DNA of 39,900 bases from NCBI GenBank assembly GCA_964535015.1, contig CAZHRU010000016.1, positions 1 through 39,900 on the forward strand, in the 5' to 3' direction. The translations under genes and the position numbers were made by a program. Below are positions 17,010-24,053 of this stretch, one piece after another. The notes beneath the pieces were generated by a model. It had not been told where the DNA came from. It was given only the letters and a program-made list of their open reading frames with translations, and ran no database searches. Source of the stretch: CAZDUS01 sp964535015. GTDB lineage: Bacteria; Verrucomicrobiota; Kiritimatiellia; CAIKKV01; CAITUY01. Each line of letters starts with the position of its first letter. Position 1 is the stretch's first letter.

Positions 17010-18541
17010 TCCACCCCGTGCGTCGCCCCGCTACTCTGCCGCAACCGCCACCAGGCCAGATCCTCCTCGCAATCCGCTTTCACTTCCGCCCGCTGAAGGC
17101 GCAACAACATCTCATCAACCTTGAATCTCGCATCCGGCCCAATCCCCTTCGCTCCCTCCAGTGTCCGCCTCAGTTCCGTGACTTTCTGCCGCTGCGCCGC
17201 GATCTGGCCGCGCGCCTGATCTACCCGCGTCACCTCCGCCTGCCACGCCCGGTACGCTTCATCGAACTCAACCTCTGCCTGCCGCACGCATTCCCGCAAA
17301 CCCACGGCATACCGCCGCACATTTGCCTGCTGTATTCTCGTAGCACCACTCTGCCAGGCAAACAGGGGGATTTCCACCGCCGCTTCCACACTCCACCCTT
17401 CATCCCGGTTCTCATCGGCCGCAACGGTCCTTCCCGACGGCACGACATCGGCATTCACCGACAGACCCGCTGCCGCCTCCACCCGTTCACTCTCGCCGGC
17501 CTTCGCGTAAGTCGCCTGCAGATGCGTCAACCACGGCACCCGACTCAGACGCGCCTCCCGCCATCCCGCCAATGCGTCCTGATAACGCCAATAGGCCGCC
17601 ATGACTTCACCCCGTGTTTCCACCAACCGCGCCCGAAGTGCCTCCGCCACCTCCGGCGTCATCCGGTCCCGGTGCCTACGCCCGTTGGGAGCCTCGCCCT
17701 CCATTGACGACTGCACCGTGGCACCAACCCGCATGGATAACTGCCTGACCTGTTCCGCCAACCCCATCTCCAGGACAGTCGCATCATCCTCCGCCTGCAT
17801 TTGCCGATCCGCAGCGCCCAATTCATCCAGCACCGTCGCCTGCTGCTGCTTCATCAGCGACTGGACGACCGCCGCATACTCCAACTGCAGCCGGGTCTGT
17901 TTCCTGACCACCTCTAACTCACGCCGCATTCCCGACATTTGAGTAAGAAGCGCGCCAATCTCGCACTCAATTCGCCACTCCGCCGCCTGTAAGTCGGCGA
18001 CCGCCGCCGCAAAACGAGCCCTTGCCCCGGCACCTTGGATCCTCATCAACCAGGGATTCGGCGGATATAGACGCAGTGTGTATCGAATGCCGTCCGATTC
18101 CGATACCCGATCGCGAGCGGAGCCCACCGGCTCCCATCGCGGAACCGAACCCGGTCCACCGCCCGTATACCAGGTCCGCTCGGTGACCCGATCCCCCTCG
18201 CTGTATTCCACGCGCATTTCCGGATTCCGGAGTCCCGTCACCGTCATCGCCTCGGCACGCGCGACTTCCATCGCCTCCCGTAACCCAACCAGTTCGGGAT
18301 TGTGAAGCCGCGCCGCACTCACCAGCGCCGCCAGATTTAACGGCACACCCGCGCTCACCGGTGCCACAGGACTCCTCTCTCCTGCAATCTCCAGTTCGAC
18401 GGTCACCCTGCCTGCCCCCTCTTCGCGCGACGTCCGACACCCCCACATCATGAGGCAGACCAAACCGACCACAACAGCCGCCGTTGGCCGATGCCTGTCC
18501 GTGCCGGGACAAGAAGTATGGATGGTGTCAGTTTCCTTCAT
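17006..18541 (-). CDS. TolC-type outer membrane efflux channel (OEP family)
   Basis: 511 aa. A hydrophobic leader ending VGLVCLMMWGCRTS suggests lipid attachment at Cys35, though the lipobox is not ideal. The body has the two OEP repeats of long helices: LVSAARLHNPELVGLREAMEVARAEAM, LRNPEMRVEYSEGD and TRLQLEYAAVVQSLM in the first; WLTHLQATYAKAGESERV, AAVEIPLFAW and ECVRQAEVEFDEAYRAWQAEV in the second. Such proteins form the trimeric outer-membrane exit duct of tripartite exporters or type I secretion. It directly follows the HlyD-type adaptor (stop and start share one base, TAATG), so the pair is surely co-translated. The inner-membrane pump is not in this cluster. Confidence 0.88.
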   Translation of the reverse strand: MKETDTIHTSCPGTDRHRPTAAVVVGLVCLMMWGCRTSREEGAGRVTVELEIAGERSPVAPVSAGVPLNLAALVSAARLHNPELVGLREAMEVARAEAMTVTGLRNPEMRVEYSEGDRVTERTWYTGGGPGSVPRWEPVGSARDRVSESDGIRYTLRLYPPNPWLMRIQGAGARARFAAAVADLQAAEWRIECEIGALLTQMSGMRRELEVVRKQTRLQLEYAAVVQSLMKQQQATVLDELGAADRQMQAEDDATVLEMGLAEQVRQLSMRVGATVQSSMEGEAPNGRRHRDRMTPEVAEALRARLVETRGEVMAAYWRYQDALAGWREARLSRVPWLTHLQATYAKAGESERVEAAAGLSVNADVVPSGRTVAADENRDEGWSVEAAVEIPLFAWQSGATRIQQANVRRYAVGLRECVRQAEVEFDEAYRAWQAEVTRVDQARGQIAAQRQKVTELRRTLEGAKGIGPDARFKVDEMLLRLQRAEVKADCEEDLAWWRLRQSSGATHGVD

Positions 18542-19704
18542 TAGCGATGGAAAAACTGCCGCATGAAATCAATCGCTGGAGTCCAGAACGGGGCATTGAG
18601 GATGATTTGCACAGTTTCCCCCGGCAACAAGTCGGTGGATTCACTGAAGGTACAGTAGATACGACGCCCCCGCATCACCCGGCCGGGCACCGGATTCACC
18701 TGCCCGGGCAGTCCCCGCACCGCCGGCTCCAGCGCCGTCACTTTCGCATCACAAGACACCCCGACTTCATACATCCTCTCCACCCGCACCCTGTCCCCCA
18801 TCTTCACATCATGCGCCGTGATCTCCGGCATGAACCCGACAACGCGCATGGACGGTTGCTCCACAATAATCACAATCGGCGTTCCCGCCATTACCACATC
18901 TCCCGGACGGAACATCACCTGCGATACCACTCCTGCCGATGGACTCCGTAGCACATACTCACGCCGACGCGCCGTCAACCCCGCCACCCGCTGACCCACC
19001 GCCACCGCTTGCAGATTCGTCGCATTGACCGCCCCGTCCTTTCCGCCCCCCACGACCTCCCCCGCCTCCTGATACTGGCGCCGGGTTTCGTCCAGTCGCT
19101 CCTGCAGATTGGCGATGGTTTGCGGATACATCGCCACCGCCCTGGTCAATGCCGCGTGCCGCGCACGGGTGCCGCTCACCCGCTCGGCATCCATCAGCCC
19201 CTTCGCCAGCAACGGCTCCACCCGTTCGAGTTCCTTCGACAGCACATCGAGTTCAGCCTGATCCTCGGATTGTTGCCGCCGTTGATCGTCCAAGGCCACA
19301 TGTGCCACGGAAAGCGCGGCCGCGAACTGTCGCTTCCACTGCAAGGCCACCTGCGCCGGTCCCGGCACAGTACCCTGCATTTCCTCATAAACCGCACGTT
19401 CAGCCCCGAGCTCGGCATCAATCACCGCCGTGTCAAACCGCGCCACAACCTGCCCGGCCGTAACCCGGGCGCCCACATCCACGTCCACGCCAACCACCCG
19501 CCCCACTTCTGTGGAGGCCACGGGATGCTCAACGATCTCGACGTAACCGGGCATGCCCCCCGTGCCGGCCCCATAGATAAAAAGAAACGCCGCCGCAACC
19601 GCCGCCGCCAACCAGATCAGGAGGTGACTGTACCCCTTCAGGCGACTCCACACAACCCGCGGATGGCGGCCGGGCTTCCCAATGTTGACGTACTGCGGTT
19701 CCAT
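18541..19704 (-). CDS. HlyD-family periplasmic adaptor (membrane fusion protein)
   Basis: 387 aa, GGAG box 8 nt before the ATG. A single N-terminal membrane helix at about residues 27-45 (LLIWLAAAVAAAFLFIYGA) is followed by a biotinyl-lipoyl half (GRVVGVDVDVGARVTAGQVVARFDTAV), a long helical hairpin (VYEEMQGTV ... LQERLDETRRQYQEAG), the second lipoyl half (YVLRSPSAGVVSQVMFRPGDVVMAGTPI) and a beta-barrel domain ending DLLPGETVQIILNAPFWTP. This is the adaptor linking an inner-membrane translocator to the TolC-type channel encoded immediately downstream. Upstream, only 3 bp away, is DUF4956, suggesting that DUF4956 and the VTC protein are its partners in place of the usual ABC or RND pump. Confidence 0.9.
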   Translation of the reverse strand: MEPQYVNIGKPGRHPRVVWSRLKGYSHLLIWLAAAVAAAFLFIYGAGTGGMPGYVEIVEHPVASTEVGRVVGVDVDVGARVTAGQVVARFDTAVIDAELGAERAVYEEMQGTVPGPAQVALQWKRQFAAALSVAHVALDDQRRQQSEDQAELDVLSKELERVEPLLAKGLMDAERVSGTRARHAALTRAVAMYPQTIANLQERLDETRRQYQEAGEVVGGGKDGAVNATNLQAVAVGQRVAGLTARRREYVLRSPSAGVVSQVMFRPGDVVMAGTPIVIIVEQPSMRVVGFMPEITAHDVKMGDRVRVERMYEVGVSCDAKVTALEPAVRGLPGQVNPVPGRVMRGRRIYCTFSESTDLLPGETVQIILNAPFWTPAIDFMRQFFHR

Positions 19705-19707
19705 GTC

Positions 19708-20388
19708 CTAGATCTCCACCGTCGCTCGTTGCATCAACAGGTTGACATTACCCAGTCCCGCCATGGATTGGAGATCCTTGATCAGCACTCCCTGGCAGGA
19801 CGGATCATGCAGGCGCACATGATACGAATATTCCTGTCCATCCCCCTGCATCGCCGCCCGCACCGCAATCAACTGCCACGAAGAGCAGTGTTGCTCCAGC
19901 ACCCGTGCCACACCAACCGGCTCCTTCCCTTGTATCGCCACGAAACGTAACAGCCCCTCGAAATCCCGCCGACTGCTAAACGGGGCAATGTGCAGGTACC
20001 ACGCCACAAAACAAAACCCCACCGCCCCCACGATCGCCACGGTGAACACCGAGGCGCCGCACGAAATCCCCACCGCCAGACAGGCGAAGAGAAAAACAAT
20101 GTCACGTGGATCCCGGATATGCGTCCGGAACCGGATGATCGCCAGCGTCCCGAGTATTCCCAACCCGCGCGCCAGGTTGTTGCCAATCGCCATGATCATC
20201 ACACTGGCGATCACGCCGCTCAAGATCAGCGCCTGGACAAAGGTCCGTGAATACGAAAGCCCCTCATACGTCTTGCGGTAGACCCACGCGATCATGGAAC
20301 ACAAAACAAAACTGACCAGGAACGAGCAGGCGATCTGACCCACTCCCAAGACCCGGGCCGGGCCAAAGATTGTTAAGAACTCATCCAT
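19708..20388 (-). CDS. DUF4956 polytopic membrane protein
   Basis: 226 aa. Hydrophobic helices at about 15-35, 52-72 and two further near 95-135 are followed by a soluble C-terminal ferredoxin-like region (VGVARVLEQHCSSWQLIAVRA ... SYHVRLHDPS). The family signature is LGILGTLAIIRFRTHIRDPRDIVFLFACLAVGISCGA. It belongs to DUF4956, related in plan to MgtC-type proteins, and is known to neighbour VTC/polyphosphate-polymerase-domain genes in many bacteria, as here (24 bp after the VTC stop). Its biochemical role is unknown. In this operon it is the only multi-spanning inner-membrane protein and so a candidate for the membrane component that the HlyD adaptor docks to. Confidence 0.9.
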   Translation of the reverse strand: MDEFLTIFGPARVLGVGQIACSFLVSFVLCSMIAWVYRKTYEGLSYSRTFVQALILSGVIASVMIMAIGNNLARGLGILGTLAIIRFRTHIRDPRDIVFLFACLAVGISCGASVFTVAIVGAVGFCFVAWYLHIAPFSSRRDFEGLLRFVAIQGKEPVGVARVLEQHCSSWQLIAVRAAMQGDGQEYSYHVRLHDPSCQGVLIKDLQSMAGLGNVNLLMQRATVEI

Positions 20389-20412
20389 GGGTTATGGTTT
20401 CCCTCCATCCAA

Positions 20413-21213
20413 TCAGTAATCCTGCAATACCGCCGCGTAGGTCGGCGCCGCCGGCACGCCCCTGAACAACGACTCACTCCAAACGGCGCCAGAGTACTTG
20501 CAGTTCCCGTCACGCTCAAGATCGAACTCGCGCGTCATCTCCACCATCCACCGCGGCGCCTCACTCAATGTCTTGAGTTCCAGGATCACCCCCGACCAGG
20601 GATTGAACTTGTTCTGCGCCAAACTGCTGTCCACGGCAATCCATCGCCCGCCGGGTCCGGCCACACTCCAATCGTCCGCCGCCTGGTACTCGAGATGCCG
20701 GTCCAAACTCACCCGTGCATACTCATCATTAACCCCGAAGTAGGATTCACGCTCGTACCGGATCCGGACCACTGGTCGCGCCTGCAATTCACGCGCCAAC
20801 CGCACAAACGTCAGGAAAGCCACATACTCCTTGTCCGATCCAAACGTCAAATCCACCTTCGTATTCTGCAACAGATGGGGCCCCCACTGGTCCCGCGCAA
20901 CCCTGGCGCGACTCTTGACAATGATGTCGCCCAGCTTCTGCTTCACTTCCATGAAGACCGGACTGTCCGCCTGATCATAGGTTCGCACCCGCAATTTGAA
21001 CCGGTTCACTTGCTCGTTCTGCTTCGCATGATGCAAGGGCAGTCCGGGCCCATCCAGTTGCAGTGTGATTATCGTGTACACCGGCGGATCGGAACGTCCA
21101 TGGGGATCAGGCGCGCAGAAGGACTTCACATAGTCCCGAATGGGGCCCAGCATGGATGGATGTATCACATACTTCGCCTCGTGCCGCCGCAGAACTGTAT
21201 CACTGCCTCGCAT
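20413..21213 (-). CDS. VTC-domain (polyphosphate polymerase-like) protein
   Basis: 266 aa from the ATG at 21213 (a TTG lies 2 codons earlier). The triphosphate-tunnel VTC fold is recognised by its charged strands: RRHEAKYVIHPS (Arg10, Glu12, Lys14), RFKLRVRTYD 71-80, FMEVKQK 87-93, RPVVRIRYERESYF 146-159, RVSLDRHLEYQ and ILELKTL 210-216. The basic residues and Glu pairs of the phosphate tunnel are therefore present. In yeast Vtc4 this domain makes polyphosphate from ATP; bacterial solo VTC proteins are mostly uncharacterised. It lacks membrane helices, so it would sit on the cytoplasmic face beside DUF4956. It follows the heparinase-like gene by 20 bp. Confidence 0.9.
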   Translation of the reverse strand: MRGSDTVLRRHEAKYVIHPSMLGPIRDYVKSFCAPDPHGRSDPPVYTIITLQLDGPGLPLHHAKQNEQVNRFKLRVRTYDQADSPVFMEVKQKLGDIIVKSRARVARDQWGPHLLQNTKVDLTFGSDKEYVAFLTFVRLARELQARPVVRIRYERESYFGVNDEYARVSLDRHLEYQAADDWSVAGPGGRWIAVDSSLAQNKFNPWSGVILELKTLSEAPRWMVEMTREFDLERDGNCKYSGAVWSESLFRGVPAAPTYAAVLQDY

Positions 21214-21233
21214 AGTCAAATACTTCAGACAAA

Positions 21234-23540
21234 CTACTTCATCAGCACGATCTTCTCGCCATCCAGACGCAGTGTCTGATGTCCGACAGAAACCGTGGCC
21301 CCCAGCCCCTCACCCTCCACCTTGACCTCCGGTGCTGTTCCGTTCTGGACCGTGATGACGGCAAAGTACTCGTCGCCGCCTGTGGCCTTGATCGCACCGG
21401 TCAGCGCCACCGTTTTGGGTGTAATGAACGTGCACTTGAGATTCGCCCCTGCCGGGTCCCCTGCGGTAACGGTATTACCCTCAACCTTTACCGCGCCGGA
21501 TCCGGCGGCCAACTTCATGTTCCAGGTCAGATCTTTTGCGCCCTGGGTCCGATCAATTACAACAAATAGCACCGGCGCCCCACTCGCCCCGGAAAAGTCA
21601 AACGCGAGGTAACGCTTTGCGCGAATTCCAGTGTCAACAAACCGACCGAACCGTTGGAACGTCGCCACCTTCTGGTCGGCAGTCAAAACCGCGCCCTTCG
21701 CAAGTTGCCCCATATACACCGGTTCCATATCCAGTGACAGAACGGCCTTGCCGTCCGGCGTGGAGTTCCAATACGTGGTAATGGGACCCAGCACCCCGTT
21801 GTACGCTCCCGGATTCCGGACAGTCGGCAAGCCGGCGCCTGCGGATTGATCCAGTTCGACCAGTTCCTTGTCACCAATCCACTGCCGCCCGAGTGCAAAC
21901 AACTGCATGTCCCAGGTTCGCCCGGACTTCTCATTATGGCACCCCTTCTGCATCCCGCTCTTCAAGTGGAGTACGGCCAACGAATCCTGTCCGCCTTGCC
22001 AGGGTTTGCGGAAAATCCAATGACCGCCAACCGGATCCGGCATTACCCACGGCAAACTCGTGGCTGGCGGTTGAGGCGCAACCTCAAACGGATAATTCAT
22101 AAGCACGTAACCCGCATGATAGGCCCACAGGATGCCGAATGACTTGTCACCGTCCAAACCAAAGGCGTGATCGTACAACCACCGACTCCCGGACTTCATC
22201 GAGACAGGCACGGTCCTTAAACCTAGCGCCCATAACCCGGTATCCTGGTCAACGCCAAGATTGCCGCCTGCAACTACCTTGTCGGTCGGCGGCTGCTCCA
22301 TCCATTCGCCAAGGATCGTCCCCTGCCCCAACCCGTCGGCCAGGATATCGCCGCCGAACGCCGTGCTGTATGCCTGCGCCATGTTGCCGGGACCGCTGTT
22401 CCACGTCATGCGCTTGTAGAACCTGCCCTCCAGGCACCACCCGGAACTACTCGTTCCGTTGTACCGGAAGTATCGGCGGGTGTCCCGCGCCAGGATGTTG
22501 ATCATCCGTTCAAGACCGGGGATTTCCTTGCCATCACTGGTCTTCTCGCCTAACAGGCAGATTGCTGCCACGCCACAACTCGGTGCGCGTACGCCATTGT
22601 GGTTGTGCCAGGGATTCGGAGCATACGTGCCGATCGCCGTACCATTGAATAAGTTCAGAGTCCGCTTCGCCAGGTTATCAATCACACGCTGCCTGAACTC
22701 CGGATCCCATGCGTCATAACACAGGTCCAGGGTAACCGCCATAGCCTGTGCTTCGGGACCATAGTGAATGTCCTGGCTGCCTCCCAAACCAAGCATGGCG
22801 CCAAGAAGTTCCTTGGCCCTCTCGGCATAGGCTTTGTCGCCTGTGAGTTGATAGGCCAGTCCGTACCCGGCCGGAAAGTACGGTTTGTTCTTGTCATGCG
22901 TCGCAATCTGATTCGGCAACACCTCCAGCATTCGCGCCATGATGGCCTTGCCTTCCGGCGTCTCCATGCGTTTCTTAATGAGCGGAAGGTCGCTCTTGCG
23001 GAAGATCAACCGAGGATGCTCGTTGGGCTCAAGCTTCTTGAAGCCGGGAGCGGGCGCGGCCCATAGGGGCCCCACCTTGCCGGTTACTTTTCCCCTGACC
23101 TCGGTCTTTCCTAAGCCGTCCTTCTCTGGGTATTGAAGAACCCCCGTGTGTGATCCCGTGTACGTGTTGCCTTCTCGCTTCAGCGTGATCCGGTACTCCG
23201 CTGAACCGGGAGCGGAAGGAAACCACTTGTCCCGGTTCAGTTTCATCTTCACCGTCACCGTCTGGCCGTCATCACTTACGATCTCGCCCTCATGGTCGGC
23301 CCTGTTGAAGGTAACGGCATAACCCCAGACGGTCTTTTCGAACTTGCCGTCACGCAGGGTTAGTTCAAGTTCCATATCACGCGTATCACGATCGCCATCG
23401 CCCGCTTGCTCCACGCCCTCAGCCAGATTCAACAGCACGGTTCCGGTTTGCTCCGGAGTTACTTCCGCCGCCTGCAATCCACAAGCCAACACTGCCCACA
23501 CCATGGATATCCATCGCCCACGTTTCAGCATAATATTCAC
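21234..23540 (-). CDS. Secreted heparinase II/III-like polysaccharide lyase
   Basis: 768 aa from the GTG at 23540, placed 7 nt after GGAGG; a second GTG at 23546 sits too close to the box. After a signal peptide (VWAVLACGLQAAE) comes a beta-rich N-terminal domain, then an alpha-toroid starting HPRLIFRKSDLPLIKKRM with HYGPEAQAMAVTLDLCYDAW and NPWHNHNGVRAPSCGVAAI (catalytic-type Asn/His region). Sheet domains (GGHWIFRKPWQGGQDSLAVLHLKSG, HNEKSGRTWDMQLFALGRQWI) and an Ig-like tail follow, the tail matching the relic at 4605. The layout fits heparinase II/III (PL12/PL21-like) lyases of acidic polysaccharides. Substrate unknown. Only 20 bp from the VTC gene, so co-transcription is likely. Confidence 0.85.
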   Translation of the reverse strand: MNIMLKRGRWISMVWAVLACGLQAAEVTPEQTGTVLLNLAEGVEQAGDGDRDTRDMELELTLRDGKFEKTVWGYAVTFNRADHEGEIVSDDGQTVTVKMKLNRDKWFPSAPGSAEYRITLKREGNTYTGSHTGVLQYPEKDGLGKTEVRGKVTGKVGPLWAAPAPGFKKLEPNEHPRLIFRKSDLPLIKKRMETPEGKAIMARMLEVLPNQIATHDKNKPYFPAGYGLAYQLTGDKAYAERAKELLGAMLGLGGSQDIHYGPEAQAMAVTLDLCYDAWDPEFRQRVIDNLAKRTLNLFNGTAIGTYAPNPWHNHNGVRAPSCGVAAICLLGEKTSDGKEIPGLERMINILARDTRRYFRYNGTSSSGWCLEGRFYKRMTWNSGPGNMAQAYSTAFGGDILADGLGQGTILGEWMEQPPTDKVVAGGNLGVDQDTGLWALGLRTVPVSMKSGSRWLYDHAFGLDGDKSFGILWAYHAGYVLMNYPFEVAPQPPATSLPWVMPDPVGGHWIFRKPWQGGQDSLAVLHLKSGMQKGCHNEKSGRTWDMQLFALGRQWIGDKELVELDQSAGAGLPTVRNPGAYNGVLGPITTYWNSTPDGKAVLSLDMEPVYMGQLAKGAVLTADQKVATFQRFGRFVDTGIRAKRYLAFDFSGASGAPVLFVVIDRTQGAKDLTWNMKLAAGSGAVKVEGNTVTAGDPAGANLKCTFITPKTVALTGAIKATGGDEYFAVITVQNGTAPEVKVEGEGLGATVSVGHQTLRLDGEKIVLMK

Positions 23541-23660
23541 GTTCACCCCTCCCTGTGGTGAGATGTAACCAGAAGTTGTGGATTGCGTAAAGGAATGTCA
23601 CCCTCGTGATTCGTAGCACCAAACACGGGTTTACCCAAACCCCGGACTTTGTTACACTTT

Positions 23661-23683
23661 GTGGCACACGCCACTGGGGCGTG
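23661..23683. promoter_or_regulatory. Overlapping inverted repeats upstream of the lipoprotein gene
   Basis: GTGGC-ACAC-GCCAC (23661-23674) and CACGCC-ACTGG-GGCGTG (23667-23683) overlap, so only one of the two hairpins can form at a time. They end 17 bp before the ATG of the lipoprotein gene. TTGTGG at 23659 and GATACA at 23683 could be promoter hexamers with about 18-bp spacing, which would place the repeats in the promoter spacer. An operator is the simplest reading, with low certainty. Confidence 0.35.
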
Positions 23684-23700
23684 ATACAGAAAGAGACGCC

Positions 23701-23949
23701 ATGAAGATTGCACCGCTCCTCTTGTTTGCCACTATTTTCCTGGTTACCGGTTGTGGCGGCACACCCCAGCCAGCCACACCCGCCACTCCCGCAACCAATC
23801 CCTCACCCGCACGCCAGAAAAGCACAATGGAAACCGTAATCGGTGGCTTTACAGGCCAAACTGCCGTCGAAAAGGGCAAGGAGACACGCACCAAACTGGA
23901 AGCCATCGGCAAACAAAAGCAGTCCTCCCTCGAAGAGGTTATGCCGTGA
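23701..23949 (+). CDS. Small lipoprotein of unknown function
   Basis: 82 aa from the ATG at 23701 (AGAGA-type box just upstream; the frame extends further but adds no signal sequence). A clear lipoprotein signal, FLVTGCGG, puts the lipidated Cys at residue 18. The mature chain of 65 residues starts with a Pro/Ala/Thr linker (TPQPATPATPATNPSPA) and ends in a helical, Lys/Glu-rich segment with GKETRTKLEAIGKQKQSSLEEV. I recognise no family. Its end is 45 bp before the sigma-54 site of the next operon, so it is transcribed separately or read through. Its tail resembles a short helix able to pack on an envelope partner, which is speculative. Confidence 0.75.
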   Translation: MKIAPLLLFATIFLVTGCGGTPQPATPATPATNPSPARQKSTMETVIGGFTGQTAVEKGKETRTKLEAIGKQKQSSLEEVMP

Positions 23950-23993
23950 AGAGGTCCCCGGACGCATTACTTCCTCTCGATCTCGCCCAAGAA

Positions 23994-24009
23994 TGGCACA
24001 CGTCTTGCT
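23994..24009 (+). promoter_or_regulatory. Sigma-54 (RpoN) promoter, exact consensus
   Basis: TGGCAC-ACGTC-TTGCT agrees in every base with the RpoN consensus TGGCAC-N5-TTGCW, with the GG and GC doublets correctly 12 bp apart. It lies 45 bp upstream of the DUF3570 start, giving a predicted leader of about 30 nt. Such promoters depend on an AAA+ enhancer-binding activator; none is encoded in this window. The site is specific to the operon start and is absent from the preceding lipoprotein's upstream region. Confidence 0.78.
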
Positions 24010-24053
24010 TATGATTACACCATGCTGGCTAATATACGGAAGTACGGTGGACT

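Noticed and set aside
23662..23677. Second possible sigma-54 site before the small lipoprotein (TGGCAC at 23662)
   Set aside because: The bases at the -12 position read ACTGG, not TTGCW, so only the -24 half is present.
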